Position numbers and translations under genes: made by a program | Shown here: in pieces, positions 45,151-54,494 of the stretch | Layout: each line of letters begins with the position of its first letter | Position numbering within the stretch: the stretch's first letter is position 1 | Assembly (NCBI GenBank): GCA_022510665.1 | Contig: JAFLSZ010000001.1 | Location: 1 to 64,000, forward strand | From: Lachnospiraceae bacterium | GTDB taxonomy: Bacteria > Bacillota > Clostridia > Lachnospirales > Lachnospiraceae | Length of the DNA: 64,000 nucleotides | Reading direction: 5' to 3' | The notes under the pieces: model-generated | The model's input: only the letters and a program-made list of their open reading frames with translations | Told to the model about the DNA's origin: nothing | Database searches by the model: none

Positions 45151-45213
45151 TACGGAGTTTTCCATACTCCGCACCAAAGCGCGCCCGTCGCGTTCCTCTT
45201 TTTTGTGTCCGCG

Positions 45214-46371
45214 CTACTGCCCTCCGGAAAGAACGGCTGCCAGCACTTCCGCCAGCGGTTCCATTGCCGCCTTTGCCTCCGCTACCGTGTTTTTGTGTGT
45301 TCCGAGTTCCACCAGCAGATATTTTTCTTTCAGGTGCATATTATAACGATAACTCTTTAAATAAATCCGGTGCATCAGTCCCGGATATAATTCATTCCCC
45401 GTTATCTGCATATGCAGGCTGAACGCAAGGTTTCCGGTCAGATTTTCATTGGAATAGTAGGAAATCGGTCCGTCCTTTGTCCGGCAAAGCCCGTTAAACA
45501 GCATTACTTTCGCCGTTTTTACCCCGTTTATTACCGAAGTTCTCGCCTCTCCGCTGTCTCTATGTAAATCGATTACCACCTCGATGCTCGGATATTGATT
45601 TAAAATCGAAGTAACTACCGGCAGGGCATTATTATAGGCATTGTTTCTGTCATCCGTCCCGTCCGCTTTCCGGTCGAATACCGTAGTTTCATGTATCACA
45701 TTGTATCCGTACTTTTCCCGCAGTGCCGCGGCAAGTATCTCTCCCATTCCTATTACGGTATCCTCCGTCATTTTCGAACGGCTGTCCGCGTAGCCTTCCG
45801 AGCCGTGGGTGTGAAAAATCAGAATCTGTGGTTCTTCCTTTTTTTCCATTGTTAAATCTATACCTAACAGCTTTGTCGGATTAAATAAATCCTCCGTTGC
45901 TTTCGTTGATACGTCTTCAATATAATAATTGGACAAAAAGTGCTGAAAAGTCAGCGTCTCCAATTCACCGAAACGCTCCTGCAGTATCTCCCTTACATTA
46001 ACGGATTCAATAACCGGCGTCGGCTCCACATAGTCCGGGATTTTCCCCGTAACCGTACTGACGGCAAGATAACGCTCCGAATCGTCGGCATACTCTATTT
46101 TAAATACTCCTTCTTCCTCTTTTTCCCTTGCCTTTTGATTTTCTAACGCCGCAAATTCTATGATCTTTTTATATTCGGATTTAGGCAGATACAGTAACGG
46201 CAGCTTTTTTCCGTACAGCACCCCCGCCCCGAAAATCAGAAAAAGAAACGCCCACATTATACGTCTTTCTTTGTTTCTCCGGCGTTTATCCATCCGCTTT
46301 CCGTATTGTACTGCCCTATGTTTCGCGTAGACCCGGCGCAGTTTTTGTCCACCATGCATTTTTTCTTCCAT
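45214..46371 (-). CDS. spoIIP: Stage II sporulation protein P
   Basis: A 385-aa membrane-anchored peptidoglycan hydrolase (amidase and endopeptidase) needed with SpoIID and SpoIIM for engulfment. A basic cytoplasmic N-terminus (1-38), one membrane helix (about 39-54), a linker, then the amidase domain with IFHTHGSEGY (His187, Glu192), VVIDLHRDS (His270) and LLVELGTHKNT (Glu). It follows gpr by 45 bp, the same order as in B. subtilis. Confidence 0.93.
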   Translation of the reverse strand: MEEKMHGGQKLRRVYAKHRAVQYGKRMDKRRRNKERRIMWAFLFLIFGAGVLYGKKLPLLYLPKSEYKKIIEFAALENQKAREKEEEGVFKIEYADDSERYLAVSTVTGKIPDYVEPTPVIESVNVREILQERFGELETLTFQHFLSNYYIEDVSTKATEDLFNPTKLLGIDLTMEKKEEPQILIFHTHGSEGYADSRSKMTEDTVIGMGEILAAALREKYGYNVIHETTVFDRKADGTDDRNNAYNNALPVVTSILNQYPSIEVVIDLHRDSGEARTSVINGVKTAKVMLFNGLCRTKDGPISYYSNENLTGNLAFSLHMQITGNELYPGLMHRIYLKSYRYNMHLKEKYLLVELGTHKNTVAEAKAAMEPLAEVLAAVLSGGQ

Positions 46372-46416
46372 CCTTTCCCCGGAATACTTCCGCTTTCTTC
46401 TTTCTTTTGCCGGTTA

Positions 46417-47334
46417 TTACAATAATTCCTTACAGAAGCAAAGATTAATTGCCTCTGCCACAGTTTCTCCCGCCCGGTGCACCAGTTCGTCAATCCCTTT
46501 CGGAGTTACAAAAAGAACCTGTCCGTTTTCCTCTTCCGCTTCTTTTAATATCTGTTCACATTCCGCGTCGGCTACACCCTTTTTCCGTAAATAATTTCCC
46601 ATGCGCTCCCGTAAAATCGTCGCCGCGTCAACTACCGTCGGAACTCCGACCGCAATAACGGGAACGCCGAGCGTTTCCTTATTTAATGCCTGTCTGTTAT
46701 TTCCGATACCTGCCCCCGGATAGATTCCGGTATCCGTAATCTGTACCGTTGTTCCGAGACGTTCGGTGCTGCGCGCCGCAAGAGAGTCAATGGCAATCAC
46801 AACATTCGGGCGCATCTCCCGCACCACGCTTTTAATTACTTCACCGCTTTCCATACCGGTCTGCGCGAGTACGCCTGCCGCCAACGCAAAAAAGGAGGTG
46901 AGATGATACTTTTGGCGGAACTCCTCCCCCAGCTGTATAATAAGATGTCTTGTTACAACCAGATCATCCACCGCAACCGGCCCCAAGGCATCAGGGGTTG
47001 CCTCCCGGTTTCCGAGCCCCACCACAAGAATTTCCTGTCCTTCCGTTTTCCCGATCAGTTTCACAATCTGCTCCGCCAAAACTTCCGCCACAAAACGCCG
47101 CAGACTTTCTTCTCCCTCATGAAGTCCTTTTGCTTCCACGGTAATATAAGTACCGATTGGTCTTCCCATCGCTTTCGCGCCGCATTCGTCCGTAATCTGT
47201 ACGGTAGACACCCTTACATTCCGGCGGCGGTGGTATTCTTCTTTTATCGTTACCCCTTTGATCCGCTCATCATCTTCGGAAAAGTCTTCTCTTAATTCGA
47301 CCGCCAAATCGGTTCTTCCGCCTGTCTGTTTCAT
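46417..47334 (-). CDS. gpr: Germination protease GPR
   Basis: A 305-aa protease that degrades small acid-soluble spore proteins during germination. It is made as a zymogen; the RTDLAVE segment near residue 7 lies in the processed N-terminal region. VVGLGNREATPDALGP, ALAAGVLAQTGMESGE, VIAIDSLAARS and DTGIYPGAGIGNNR are characteristic. AAAAGGAGG lies before the ATG. Upstream operon partner of spoIIP, evidence that the organism forms spores. Confidence 0.95.
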   Translation of the reverse strand: MKQTGGRTDLAVELREDFSEDDERIKGVTIKEEYHRRRNVRVSTVQITDECGAKAMGRPIGTYITVEAKGLHEGEESLRRFVAEVLAEQIVKLIGKTEGQEILVVGLGNREATPDALGPVAVDDLVVTRHLIIQLGEEFRQKYHLTSFFALAAGVLAQTGMESGEVIKSVVREMRPNVVIAIDSLAARSTERLGTTVQITDTGIYPGAGIGNNRQALNKETLGVPVIAVGVPTVVDAATILRERMGNYLRKKGVADAECEQILKEAEEENGQVLFVTPKGIDELVHRAGETVAEAINLCFCKELL

Positions 47335-47413
47335 GCGTCCTCCTTTTATTGTATGATTTCACTCCGAACACTATACCCATTCTATTTTTCCTCAAATTTT
47401 TTAAAAATATGTA

Positions 47414-47442
47414 TTGACAGAAGCCGCCGAATATACTAAGAT
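47414..47442 (+). promoter_or_regulatory. Promoter of rpsT
   Basis: TTGACA (47414-47419), a 17-bp spacer, TAAGAT (47437-47442), the same hexamers and spacing as the tRNA-Gly promoter, as expected for growth-linked genes. Confidence 0.8.
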
Positions 47443-47560
47443 ATAGAAGTATGCTTCCGCTGAAACGTCCGTGTCCGGCTCAGCTGGGGCAAAATCATGC
47501 GAATCGGACTGCCGCATACAGGCATTCCGGACGAATCCAAAAGCATAGGAGGTGTTGAAC
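47443..47560 (+). promoter_or_regulatory. Structured leader of rpsT, possible autoregulatory element
   Basis: About 110 nt between promoter and start codon. It contains a short hairpin with ATGCG/CGCAT arms and a possible long-range pairing of CGTCCG (near 47468) with CGGACG (near 47527). I do not recognise a named leader motif. AGGAGG is at 47547-47552. Confidence 0.4.
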
Positions 47561-47824
47561 TTGGCAAATATTAAATCTGCAAAGAAGAGAATTTCCGTTA
47601 TTGAAACAAAGACTCTTAGAAACAAGATGATTAAGTCTAAGATTAAGACTTTGGTTAAAAAGGTAGAGGGCGCTGTTGCCGCAAACGATAAGGCTGCTGC
47701 AAGTCTCGCTCTTTCCGAGGCTGTTGTCGCTATTGACAAAGCTGCCGCAAAGGGTGTCTACCATAAAAATACGGCTGCAAGAAAGGTTTCCCGCATTACT
47801 AAGGCCGTAAATAAAATTGCTTAA
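47561..47824 (+). CDS. rpsT: 30S ribosomal protein S20
   Basis: An 87-aa, Lys/Ala-rich protein that binds 16S rRNA early in 30S assembly. The true start is TTG at 47561: it gives the conserved N-terminus [11 protein letters not shown] and sits 8 bases after AGGAGG. The GTG at 47552 would use part of the ribosome site as codons. E. coli rpsT also starts with UUG and uses it in autoregulation, so a similar control is possible. A terminator follows. Confidence 0.95.
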   Translation: MANIKSAKKRISVIETKTLRNKMIKSKIKTLVKKVEGAVAANDKAAASLALSEAVVAIDKAAAKGVYHKNTAARKVSRITKAVNKIA

Positions 47825-47844
47825 TGCTATGTAACCGTAAAGCA

Positions 47845-47880
47845 AGGGCCGCGAATGCGCGGCTCTTTTCTTTTTCTTTT
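47845..47880 (+). terminator. Terminator after rpsT
   Basis: A 9-bp stem (47845-47853 with 47858-47866, one G.T) with an AATG loop, followed by a long T-rich run. hisS starts 18 bp later, probably by read-through. Confidence 0.9.
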
Positions 47881-47897
47881 ATTTTAAGGAGGACGCC

Positions 47898-49130
47898 ATG
47901 AAAATTACATCCGTCAAGGGAACCAACGACTATTTACCTAAGGAAACCGAACTGAGGGACTATTTGCAGGCCAGTATCTTAAACACTTACCGCTCCTGCG
48001 GTTTTGAACACATTACGACCCCGGTTTTAGAAGAAATCGAAAATCTGGATAACAGTGAAGGCGGCGAAAATCTCGGATTGATTTTCCGTATATTAAAGCG
48101 CGGCGATAAGTTAGATAAGGCGTTGTCTTCGGGCAATCCGAAAGAGCTGGCGGATTTGGGTCTGCGTTACGACCTTACCCTGCCGCTTTCGCGTTACTAT
48201 GCCTGCCACCGCGCAGACCTTCCTACTCCGTTTAAGTGCATTCAGATTGACTACGCTTTCCGCGCGGAACGTCCGCAGAAAGGCCGTTACCGTCAGTTTG
48301 TGCAATGCGATATTGATATTCTCGGTTCCGATTCCGTCAACTGCGAAATCGAACTGATTGACACGACCGCAAAGGCTCTGCTAAATATCGGCATCAAAAA
48401 CTTCAAGGTTAAAATCAACGACCGCCGCATTTTAAAAAATCTGATTTCGGCCGCAGGTTTTTCGGCGGAAGATACGGACAGCGTCTGCATTGTATTTGAT
48501 AAGATGGACAAAATCGGCGCCGAGGGTGTTTCGGCGGAACTTTTGGAGAAAGGCTTTGCCGCGGACACCGTAAAAAAGTTCACCGAACTGATGAGTATTG
48601 CACCGTTCACGCTCGATACGGCGGAACAATACTGCGAAGACAAGACGCCGGTTGAAAACCTCCGTTACATTATCTCTGCCGTTACCGGACTGGCGAAAGA
48701 CTCCTATACGATTGTTTACGACAAATCTCTGGTACGCGGTCAGGGCTACTACACCGGTCCGGTTTTTGAAATCGAATCCTTAGATTTCGGAAGTTCCATT
48801 GCCGGCGGCGGCCGCTATGACAATATGGTCGGAAAGTTCTTAAACGAGTCCGTTCCGGCAGTAGGATTCTCCATCGGCTTTGAGCGGATTTCAAGCATTC
48901 TGGCCGATGCCGGTTATCAGATTCCGGATGCAAAGAAGCGTATCGCCGTTATTTATGACGCTGCGGACATTCTTCCGGCACTGAAAAAGGCAGACGAATA
49001 CCGTACCGAATACAACGTCGTATTATATGAGCGTCCGAAAAAGCTCGGAAAACTGTTCGGAAAATTGGAAGAACAGGGATTTTTCGGCTGTTATATTTTA
49101 AACGAATCCACGGAACTCAAGGTTTTTTAA
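47898..49130 (+). CDS. hisS: Histidyl-tRNA synthetase
   Basis: A 410-aa class II synthetase. Motif 2 region FRAERPQKGRYRQF, the HisRS-specific LVRGQGYYTGPVFEIE, and motif 3 GGGRYDNMVG with VGFSIGFERI are present, followed by a C-terminal anticodon-binding domain. The RYDLTLPLSRYYA form belongs to a HisRS type common in Clostridia. HisZ was considered, but the intact RGQGYYTG motif and lack of other his genes favour HisRS. AAGGAGG precedes the ATG. Confidence 0.9.
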   Translation: MKITSVKGTNDYLPKETELRDYLQASILNTYRSCGFEHITTPVLEEIENLDNSEGGENLGLIFRILKRGDKLDKALSSGNPKELADLGLRYDLTLPLSRYYACHRADLPTPFKCIQIDYAFRAERPQKGRYRQFVQCDIDILGSDSVNCEIELIDTTAKALLNIGIKNFKVKINDRRILKNLISAAGFSAEDTDSVCIVFDKMDKIGAEGVSAELLEKGFAADTVKKFTELMSIAPFTLDTAEQYCEDKTPVENLRYIISAVTGLAKDSYTIVYDKSLVRGQGYYTGPVFEIESLDFGSSIAGGGRYDNMVGKFLNESVPAVGFSIGFERISSILADAGYQIPDAKKRIAVIYDAADILPALKKADEYRTEYNVVLYERPKKLGKLFGKLEEQGFFGCYILNESTELKVF

Positions 49131-49195
49131 TTAAGACCTGCTTTGAAGCAAAGTAAAACGATTGTAACACGGATAAAAAATTCCTATTTAGAAAC

Positions 49196-49224
49196 TTGCA
49201 TTTTTATTCGTTTCATAGTATACT
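49196..49224 (+). promoter_or_regulatory. Promoter of the ABC-lipoprotein operon
   Basis: TTGCAT (49196-49201), a 17-bp spacer, TATACT (49219-49224). It lies 70 bp before the ATPase gene. Confidence 0.65.
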
Positions 49225-49294
49225 CTTTTCCGTAGTTACAACAGTGATACCGTTTTAATTACCGGCATTTTTATTGTCAGAAAGGCGGCATATT

Positions 49295-49963
49295 ATGCTG
49301 TGCGCGGAACATATTTCATTTTCCTATCGAAGAAAACAGGTGCTTCGTGATATCTGCTTTACGGCAGAAGAGGGCGATTTTATCGGTATTATCGGAAAGA
49401 ACGGCTGTGGGAAATCCACTCTGCTTTCCGTGTTGGCAGGAGTACAGTCTCCCGCTTCCGGTTCTCTTTTATATCACGGCGAGCCGCTGTATAAAAAGGG
49501 CGGTGTACCCGCAGAAACCGTAGGTTACGTTCCGCAGCTCAATCCGCTGCTTCCCGAGCTTACCGTCCGGGACAATCTGAAACTTTGGCGCCGGAATAAG
49601 ACGCTTCTGTCAGAAGACGCTTTAGACGGCCTGTACTTTCAGATGGGTCTGACCGAATGTTTTAAGATGCCGGTAAAAAAATTGTCCGAGGGGATGAAAA
49701 AACGAGTCAGTATTGCTTCTGTTCTGCAGAACGCTCCAAAGATTCTGGTTCTGGATGAACCTTCCGCGGCGTTAGACCTGCCCTGCAAAGAAGTCATTCA
49801 TACCCAGCTTTTATCCTTTACCAAAAACGGCGGCATTGTTTTGTTTGCCACCCACGAAGAAGCTGAGTTCTCACTTTGCACCGCGCTCTATATACTAAAG
49901 GACGGAATACTGCAGACTGCGGACGCCAGACAGGACAAAAGTACTTTAATCCAACACTTTTAA
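49295..49963 (+). CDS. ABC transporter ATPase
   Basis: 222 aa. Walker A GKNGCGKSTLLSVLAG, signature LSEGMKKRVSIASVL (LSEGM instead of LSGGQ, common in ABC-2 exporters), Walker B ILVLDEPSAALDL, H-loop FATHEEAEF. Start at the ATG 49295 after AAAGGCGG; the in-frame TTG at 49274 is less likely. It should drive the two permeases at 51.5-53.8 kb, and a lipoprotein gene lies between. Confidence 0.88.
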   Translation: MLCAEHISFSYRRKQVLRDICFTAEEGDFIGIIGKNGCGKSTLLSVLAGVQSPASGSLLYHGEPLYKKGGVPAETVGYVPQLNPLLPELTVRDNLKLWRRNKTLLSEDALDGLYFQMGLTECFKMPVKKLSEGMKKRVSIASVLQNAPKILVLDEPSAALDLPCKEVIHTQLLSFTKNGGIVLFATHEEAEFSLCTALYILKDGILQTADARQDKSTLIQHF

Positions 49964-49980
49964 CTTTTAGGAGGATTGTA

Positions 49981-51450
49981 ATGAAAAAGACAGAAAACAT
50001 GAACAAAAGAAAAACACACAAAAAGCGCCTTGTCTCCCTTATCGCAATTTTCGCGCTGCTGATAGGATGCACAAGCTGCAAAAAAGAAACTCCGCGCGAA
50101 GCTTTGGAAAAAGCCTTTGACAAAACTTTTTCCGCCGAATCCCCGGTAGAGAATCTTTTGGGGATATCTAAAATTAATGAAGCCATTAATAACAACGAAC
50201 CGTACTCTTCCGGCCTTTCCGCTACGATAGAGAATATATCCGGCGAACTTTTCGGCGATTATGCATCTTTAATCTCCGGCCTCGGGTTCTCCAGTGACTC
50301 CGCACTTGATATCACAAAAAAACGCTATCAGTCTACCCTCGGAATTTCCTACGGCGGTACTACCTATTTTACCGTGGGCGTTCATCTCGACGGCTCCAAA
50401 CTTTATCTTACGGTGCCGCAATTGCTGAACGGAAATATTTCTCTTGATTTTTCTTCCCTGAGAGAAGATCTTGTGTCCGACTCTTTCTTCGGACAGCTCT
50501 TTACACAGCTGTTGACGACGTACGGCGGTTCTCTTCCGGAGGACTTCACGCTTCCGGAAAACTTCTCTATCGATGTTTGGGAACTTTTCACAACCGGGGA
50601 CATGAACATTGATACTACTCTCCCTAAAAATATTACCGACGCTTACGACGAAATGAATAAGCAGATTGCGGTAGAGGAAATAAAGAAAAACGAAGCGAAG
50701 CTTCCTGACGGTGTTTCCGCGAAAAACGTATATACCATGACGATTCCTAAAAAAGCATATAAGGACTTTGCGGCGGTAATCGTGCAGTTTGGCCTCGACT
50801 CTTTCTTTGAACTTCTGGACGACGAAAATCTGAGCGCGCTTGAGGAACTTGATATGCCGGATCAGGAAGATATCGATGATTTCTTAGAAGATCTTTCGGA
50901 TACTATCGGAGATATCGTTCTTACGGTTGCCGTTACAAAGGACGGCTATATAAGCTACATGACTTCCACGCTTGATATTGACGGAAGCACCGTGGATTTT
51001 TCCGCTTCTTTCTCCGGCAAAAAATCTCCGTTGGAAGAAGTTGACGTAAAAGTTTCCGCGAAAATCGACGGAGAAAAAGTTTCTTTCAGCTTCACGCAGA
51101 AGTATGATTCCGATAAGAAGACCGCAACCTATAACAGCAAAATTTCCGCAGGCGACTTTACCGCAAAAATTGCATGGGAAGGCGAGTACAGCAATGTGGA
51201 AAAAGGCAAGAAATACACCTTTAACCTCAACTACTTTGAGTGTGACTTCTCCGAGGATATGTCCTTCACGATTTCCGCAAGCAACTATATGGATATTACC
51301 AAGTGTGAAATCAGCGACGTAACCGGCAGGGAATATGAACTCCTTAAAATGGACCAATCTGCTCTGCTTGGACTTGTTACCGAAGTAATGGTCAATGTAC
51401 AGAACGATCCGATGCTCTCCGGACTTTTAGGTATTTTAGGCCTTGAATAA
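49981..51450 (+). CDS. Large lipoprotein associated with an ABC-2 transporter
   Basis: 489 aa. A basic N-terminus, a hydrophobic stretch (17-29) and the lipobox LIGC with Cys30 indicate a surface lipoprotein. The mature part is acidic, beta-rich, with alternating strand repeats (VDVKVSAKIDGEKVSFSF; TATYNSKISAGDFTAK). No enzymatic motif is seen. AGGAGG precedes the ATG and it lies 17 bp after the ATPase gene, so it is part of the transporter operon. It may be a receptor, chaperone or immunity factor. Confidence 0.8.
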   Translation: MKKTENMNKRKTHKKRLVSLIAIFALLIGCTSCKKETPREALEKAFDKTFSAESPVENLLGISKINEAINNNEPYSSGLSATIENISGELFGDYASLISGLGFSSDSALDITKKRYQSTLGISYGGTTYFTVGVHLDGSKLYLTVPQLLNGNISLDFSSLREDLVSDSFFGQLFTQLLTTYGGSLPEDFTLPENFSIDVWELFTTGDMNIDTTLPKNITDAYDEMNKQIAVEEIKKNEAKLPDGVSAKNVYTMTIPKKAYKDFAAVIVQFGLDSFFELLDDENLSALEELDMPDQEDIDDFLEDLSDTIGDIVLTVAVTKDGYISYMTSTLDIDGSTVDFSASFSGKKSPLEEVDVKVSAKIDGEKVSFSFTQKYDSDKKTATYNSKISAGDFTAKIAWEGEYSNVEKGKKYTFNLNYFECDFSEDMSFTISASNYMDITKCEISDVTGREYELLKMDQSALLGLVTEVMVNVQNDPMLSGLLGILGLE

Positions 51451-51518
51451 TATTTTATAAAAACTTTATAAAGGTTTTTATCTCAGCTTTACCAACATAC
51501 CGACAGGGAGGAACTGCC

Positions 51519-52715
51519 ATGAAGGTTCTCTTTTTCTTACAATTAAAGCGTGCCTTAAAGGCAGTTCCCAAACTGATCGCAGGAGCAGTCATACCGCTTT
51601 TCTTTGCCGGTATGGCTGTTTTTTGGGCGCAGAAGCGCCATACAGACGCTACGGGTACGCTGCTGTCTCCGGTTGCCCTGGTAAACCAGGACACCGAAGC
51701 GTATCTTGACTTTGTATTTCCGTTCATTACAAACACCGATGCCGCCGGAAGTTTTTCGTTCACTTTGATGGAGGAGCAGGAAGCGATGACTGCTTTAAAA
51801 AACGGAACGGTCTGTGCCGTTTTACTTCTTCCGCCCCGAATGTTTTCCGGCATTTTAGATTCCACCAACATTCCCGCCAGACTTTATCTGCCGGAAGGAA
51901 ATTCCTTCCCTTCCCTTTTGCTCGCAAAATTCGCGGAAGCGGGCGCTTTAACCCTCGGTTCCTCACAGGCGGGAATTTACGCCGCATCCGACTTATATTC
52001 CGAATACGGTCTTTCGGAACGCTTATCCGACATTTACTATGAAATCAATTTAGTTAATTTAAAATATGCCCTTGGAAGAGAATCCGTTTTTTCCGCGCAT
52101 TCCACTACGGCAACCGGAGAGCTTTCCCTCCCCGAATACTACGGAGGCACCTTGTTTTTATGCCTTTTGCTGTTTTTCGGGGCAGGCATGGGAACTTTTC
52201 TCTGCAACGCTTTGCCGAAAACCCTTTCCGACCAGCTTCGCCGACACGGAATCGGTTCTTTTTGCATAGAGGCAAGCCTGTTTTTACCCCTGCTACTGTT
52301 TTATCTGCTCGCGGCTGCTCTGCTTTGCGCCGCGGCTTCCCTATTACTGCCGGAAGTGTCCTTCTCTCCGATATTGGCCGCGTTCCTGTTTTGCGTTGTA
52401 CTCTGCCTTTCCGTTTTCACGCAGGTGATATTTTCACTGTTTCAAAACGCCGGCCGCGGACTTTTGGCATTTTCCTTTTTGGGCCTTTTTATGATTTTCC
52501 TTTCGGGAGGCTTTCTCCCTTATGCTTTTTTACCTGCCTCGTTTTCTTCGCTTACTCCGTTTCTTCCGCTCGGCGCCTGCCTTTTAGGGTTTAGGAAGTT
52601 CTTCGGAGAGGCGCTCGGAACGCAGGACATCCTGCTTATTTTGACACATACCGCAGCGCTCTGCCTGCTTTTATGGCTTATTTCCTTTTTTCGAAGAAAG
52701 GAGGCACGCGCATGA
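51519..52715 (+). CDS. ABC-2 type permease, subunit 1
   Basis: 398 aa. A first helix (about 18-36), then an extracellular domain of about 170 residues (LSPVALVNQDTEAYLDF... typical of ABC-2 proteins), then five helices between about 205 and 392. The N-terminal FFLQLKRALK motif recurs in the next gene, showing a duplicated pair. The stop overlaps the next start (ATGA). Export of an unknown substrate. Confidence 0.83.
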   Translation: MKVLFFLQLKRALKAVPKLIAGAVIPLFFAGMAVFWAQKRHTDATGTLLSPVALVNQDTEAYLDFVFPFITNTDAAGSFSFTLMEEQEAMTALKNGTVCAVLLLPPRMFSGILDSTNIPARLYLPEGNSFPSLLLAKFAEAGALTLGSSQAGIYAASDLYSEYGLSERLSDIYYEINLVNLKYALGRESVFSAHSTTATGELSLPEYYGGTLFLCLLLFFGAGMGTFLCNALPKTLSDQLRRHGIGSFCIEASLFLPLLLFYLLAAALLCAAASLLLPEVSFSPILAAFLFCVVLCLSVFTQVIFSLFQNAGRGLLAFSFLGLFMIFLSGGFLPYAFLPASFSSLTPFLPLGACLLGFRKFFGEALGTQDILLILTHTAALCLLLWLISFFRRKEARA

Positions 52716-53800
52716 ATTACCCGGTTTTCTTTCTTTTACAATTAAAACGGCCGCTGAAAAGTAAAGCTTTTGTACTTTTGCTGTTTCTGTTTCCTGTTTT
52801 TCTTTTTGCGCTCTCCCAAGCGTTTTCCGGCGAAACCGACTCCCGTATTCCGGTGGGTGTCTGCTCGGAAACAGATGATTTGCTCACCGAAAACCTTTGT
52901 CGCAAACTGACCGAAGGAAACGACTCTCTTTTTCGGTTTTTTGAAGTCTCCTCACAGGAAGAGCTCACAAGGCTTGTCCAAAACGGTCAAATCGAATGCG
53001 GCTATCTGTTTCAAAAACCTTTAGAAAAAGAACTCGACCGGAGCCATACAAAGAACCTGATTACGGTACTCGTTTCCGAAAACACCACCTGCAAAGGCAT
53101 TTTAAACGAGTTTGTCTATGCAAACCTGTTTGAAGAGTATTCTCTTCATCTTCTGAAAGAAACGCTTGCCGACGCGGGCGACCTCCCGTTTGACAGGAAT
53201 GCCGCCGCTGCTTTCTCCCTGCCGCCGGTCACGGAAGAATACATTGAACAAAACTACCGCGCACACCTGCTTGACGGGGATACGTTTACCTTTGAAGTTA
53301 CGTTTCTTTCCGCCAACGGTTCCGACGAAACCGCAGGCGGTACTGCTCCGGCCGCGTTTTCACTGTTTCGCGGTTTTGCCTCCGTCTTTCTGCTTCTGTG
53401 CGGTTTTCTTGCGCTGCTGACACTGCACGAAGACCTCCAAAACGGCTTGTACAAAAAACTGCGCGGCATAAAGCGTCCTGTCTGCATGAGCCTTACAATG
53501 CTCTCCTATCTGCTTCCGGCAGGTTTTGTTTTTCTGCTCTCCTTAGGCGTTTCGGGCTGTATGGGCGGCATTTTGCGGGAATTGATATCATTATTCTGCT
53601 ATCTGCTTGTTTTACTTGTTTTTTATGCTTTGCTCGGAACAATCATCCGGAGCCACACAATGCTTTGCGCCGCGTTTCCGATGTTGCTCTTATGCACCCT
53701 CGTTTTCACGCCGGTCATTGTGGACTTATCCGCCTTTTTCCCTTGGATTAAAGCGGTACGCTATGCCCTGCCGACCTATTACTATCTGCTCTTTTTCTAA
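52712..53800 (+). CDS. ABC-2 type permease, subunit 2
   Basis: 362 aa from the ATG at 52712, which overlaps the previous stop by 4 bp and follows AAAGGAGG; a start 13 codons earlier lacks this. FLLQLKRPLKSKAF and a first helix, an extracellular domain (about 45-210), then six helices to the end. It ends abruptly at YYYLLFF right after a helix, with no cytoplasmic tail. Paralogue and likely partner of the gene at 51.5 kb. Confidence 0.82.
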   Translation: MNYPVFFLLQLKRPLKSKAFVLLLFLFPVFLFALSQAFSGETDSRIPVGVCSETDDLLTENLCRKLTEGNDSLFRFFEVSSQEELTRLVQNGQIECGYLFQKPLEKELDRSHTKNLITVLVSENTTCKGILNEFVYANLFEEYSLHLLKETLADAGDLPFDRNAAAAFSLPPVTEEYIEQNYRAHLLDGDTFTFEVTFLSANGSDETAGGTAPAAFSLFRGFASVFLLLCGFLALLTLHEDLQNGLYKKLRGIKRPVCMSLTMLSYLLPAGFVFLLSLGVSGCMGGILRELISLFCYLLVLLVFYALLGTIIRSHTMLCAAFPMLLLCTLVFTPVIVDLSAFFPWIKAVRYALPTYYYLLFF

Positions 53801-53832
53801 ACCGTATAAGTCCGGCAAGAAAGGAATATGAC

Positions 53833-54486
53833 ATGGAACATAAAGTGAACTTAGAAGAAATCTCAGACGGAAAACTATATACGAAAAACGACATGGTAAG
53901 ACTTGGCTGTGACGGTTGCGCGGGCGCCGCTTCCTGCTGCCGCTTCGCGGAAGATACGATTACTCTGGACCCGTATGATATTTACCGGCTCACCGCCTGT
54001 CTGCGGCTTTCCTTTGAAGAACTTTACAAAAAGGGGCTGGTTGCTCTTGCACCGTCGGACGGACTTTTGCTCCCCCACTTAAACTTTTCCGGACAATCAC
54101 AGGCATGCCCGTTCTTGGAAGAAAACGGCAGATGCGGTATCCATGACTGCCGTCCCGGACTCTGCCGTCTGTTTCCTCTGGCTCGTTATTTTAAAGACGA
54201 CGCCTTATATTACATTCTGCAGATTCATGAATGTCCGAACCCGGCCGCTCCTAAGATAAAAATAAAAAAATGGCTTGCTCTCCCCAATACAGAGCAGTAC
54301 GAAGGCTTTCTGATCCGCTGGAACCGGCTGATAACCGAAACGAAACAGCGTATTCAAAAAGCCTCCGACCACGCGGAACTGTCCGCACTTACTACCTCTT
54401 TTTTAAAAACCTTTTTCTTTACGCCCTATGACGCGGACACGCCGTTTTATGAGCAGTTCGCCGAGCACATTAAAATTAAACCTTAA
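53833..54486 (+). CDS. YkgJ-family cysteine-cluster protein
   Basis: 217 aa. Cys-rich core of the Fe/Zn-chelating YkgJ family: GCDGCAGAASCC (about 31-42), then ACPFLEENGRCGIHDCRPGLCRLFP (written here in parts: ACPFLEENGRCG and CRPGLCRLFP, about 91-115) and a further Cys near 137. The Cys set may hold a metal or Fe-S cluster; no activity is established. It follows the permease by 32 bp and may be a passenger on that transcript. Convergent with the FtsX gene, 8 bp away. Confidence 0.85.
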   Translation: MEHKVNLEEISDGKLYTKNDMVRLGCDGCAGAASCCRFAEDTITLDPYDIYRLTACLRLSFEELYKKGLVALAPSDGLLLPHLNFSGQSQACPFLEENGRCGIHDCRPGLCRLFPLARYFKDDALYYILQIHECPNPAAPKIKIKKWLALPNTEQYEGFLIRWNRLITETKQRIQKASDHAELSALTTSFLKTFFFTPYDADTPFYEQFAEHIKIKP

Positions 54487-54494
54487 TTTAACAA

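Noticed and set aside
45151-45213. Terminator between the FliK-like gene and spoIIP
   Set aside because: CGGAGT/ACTCCG forms a 6-bp stem but no U-run follows on either strand; the T-rich stretch near 45200 has no good stem.
47349-47376. Forespore sigma-F/sigma-G promoter for gpr (GTATA, 16 bp, CATACAA)
   Set aside because: The elements are close to the pattern and biologically expected, but the start site would fall inside the ribosome site, leaving almost no leader.
47898-49130. HisZ (regulatory subunit of ATP phosphoribosyltransferase) instead of HisS
   Set aside because: The RGQGYYTG motif, motif 2 arginine region and C-terminal anticodon-binding domain are intact, and no histidine-biosynthesis gene is near.
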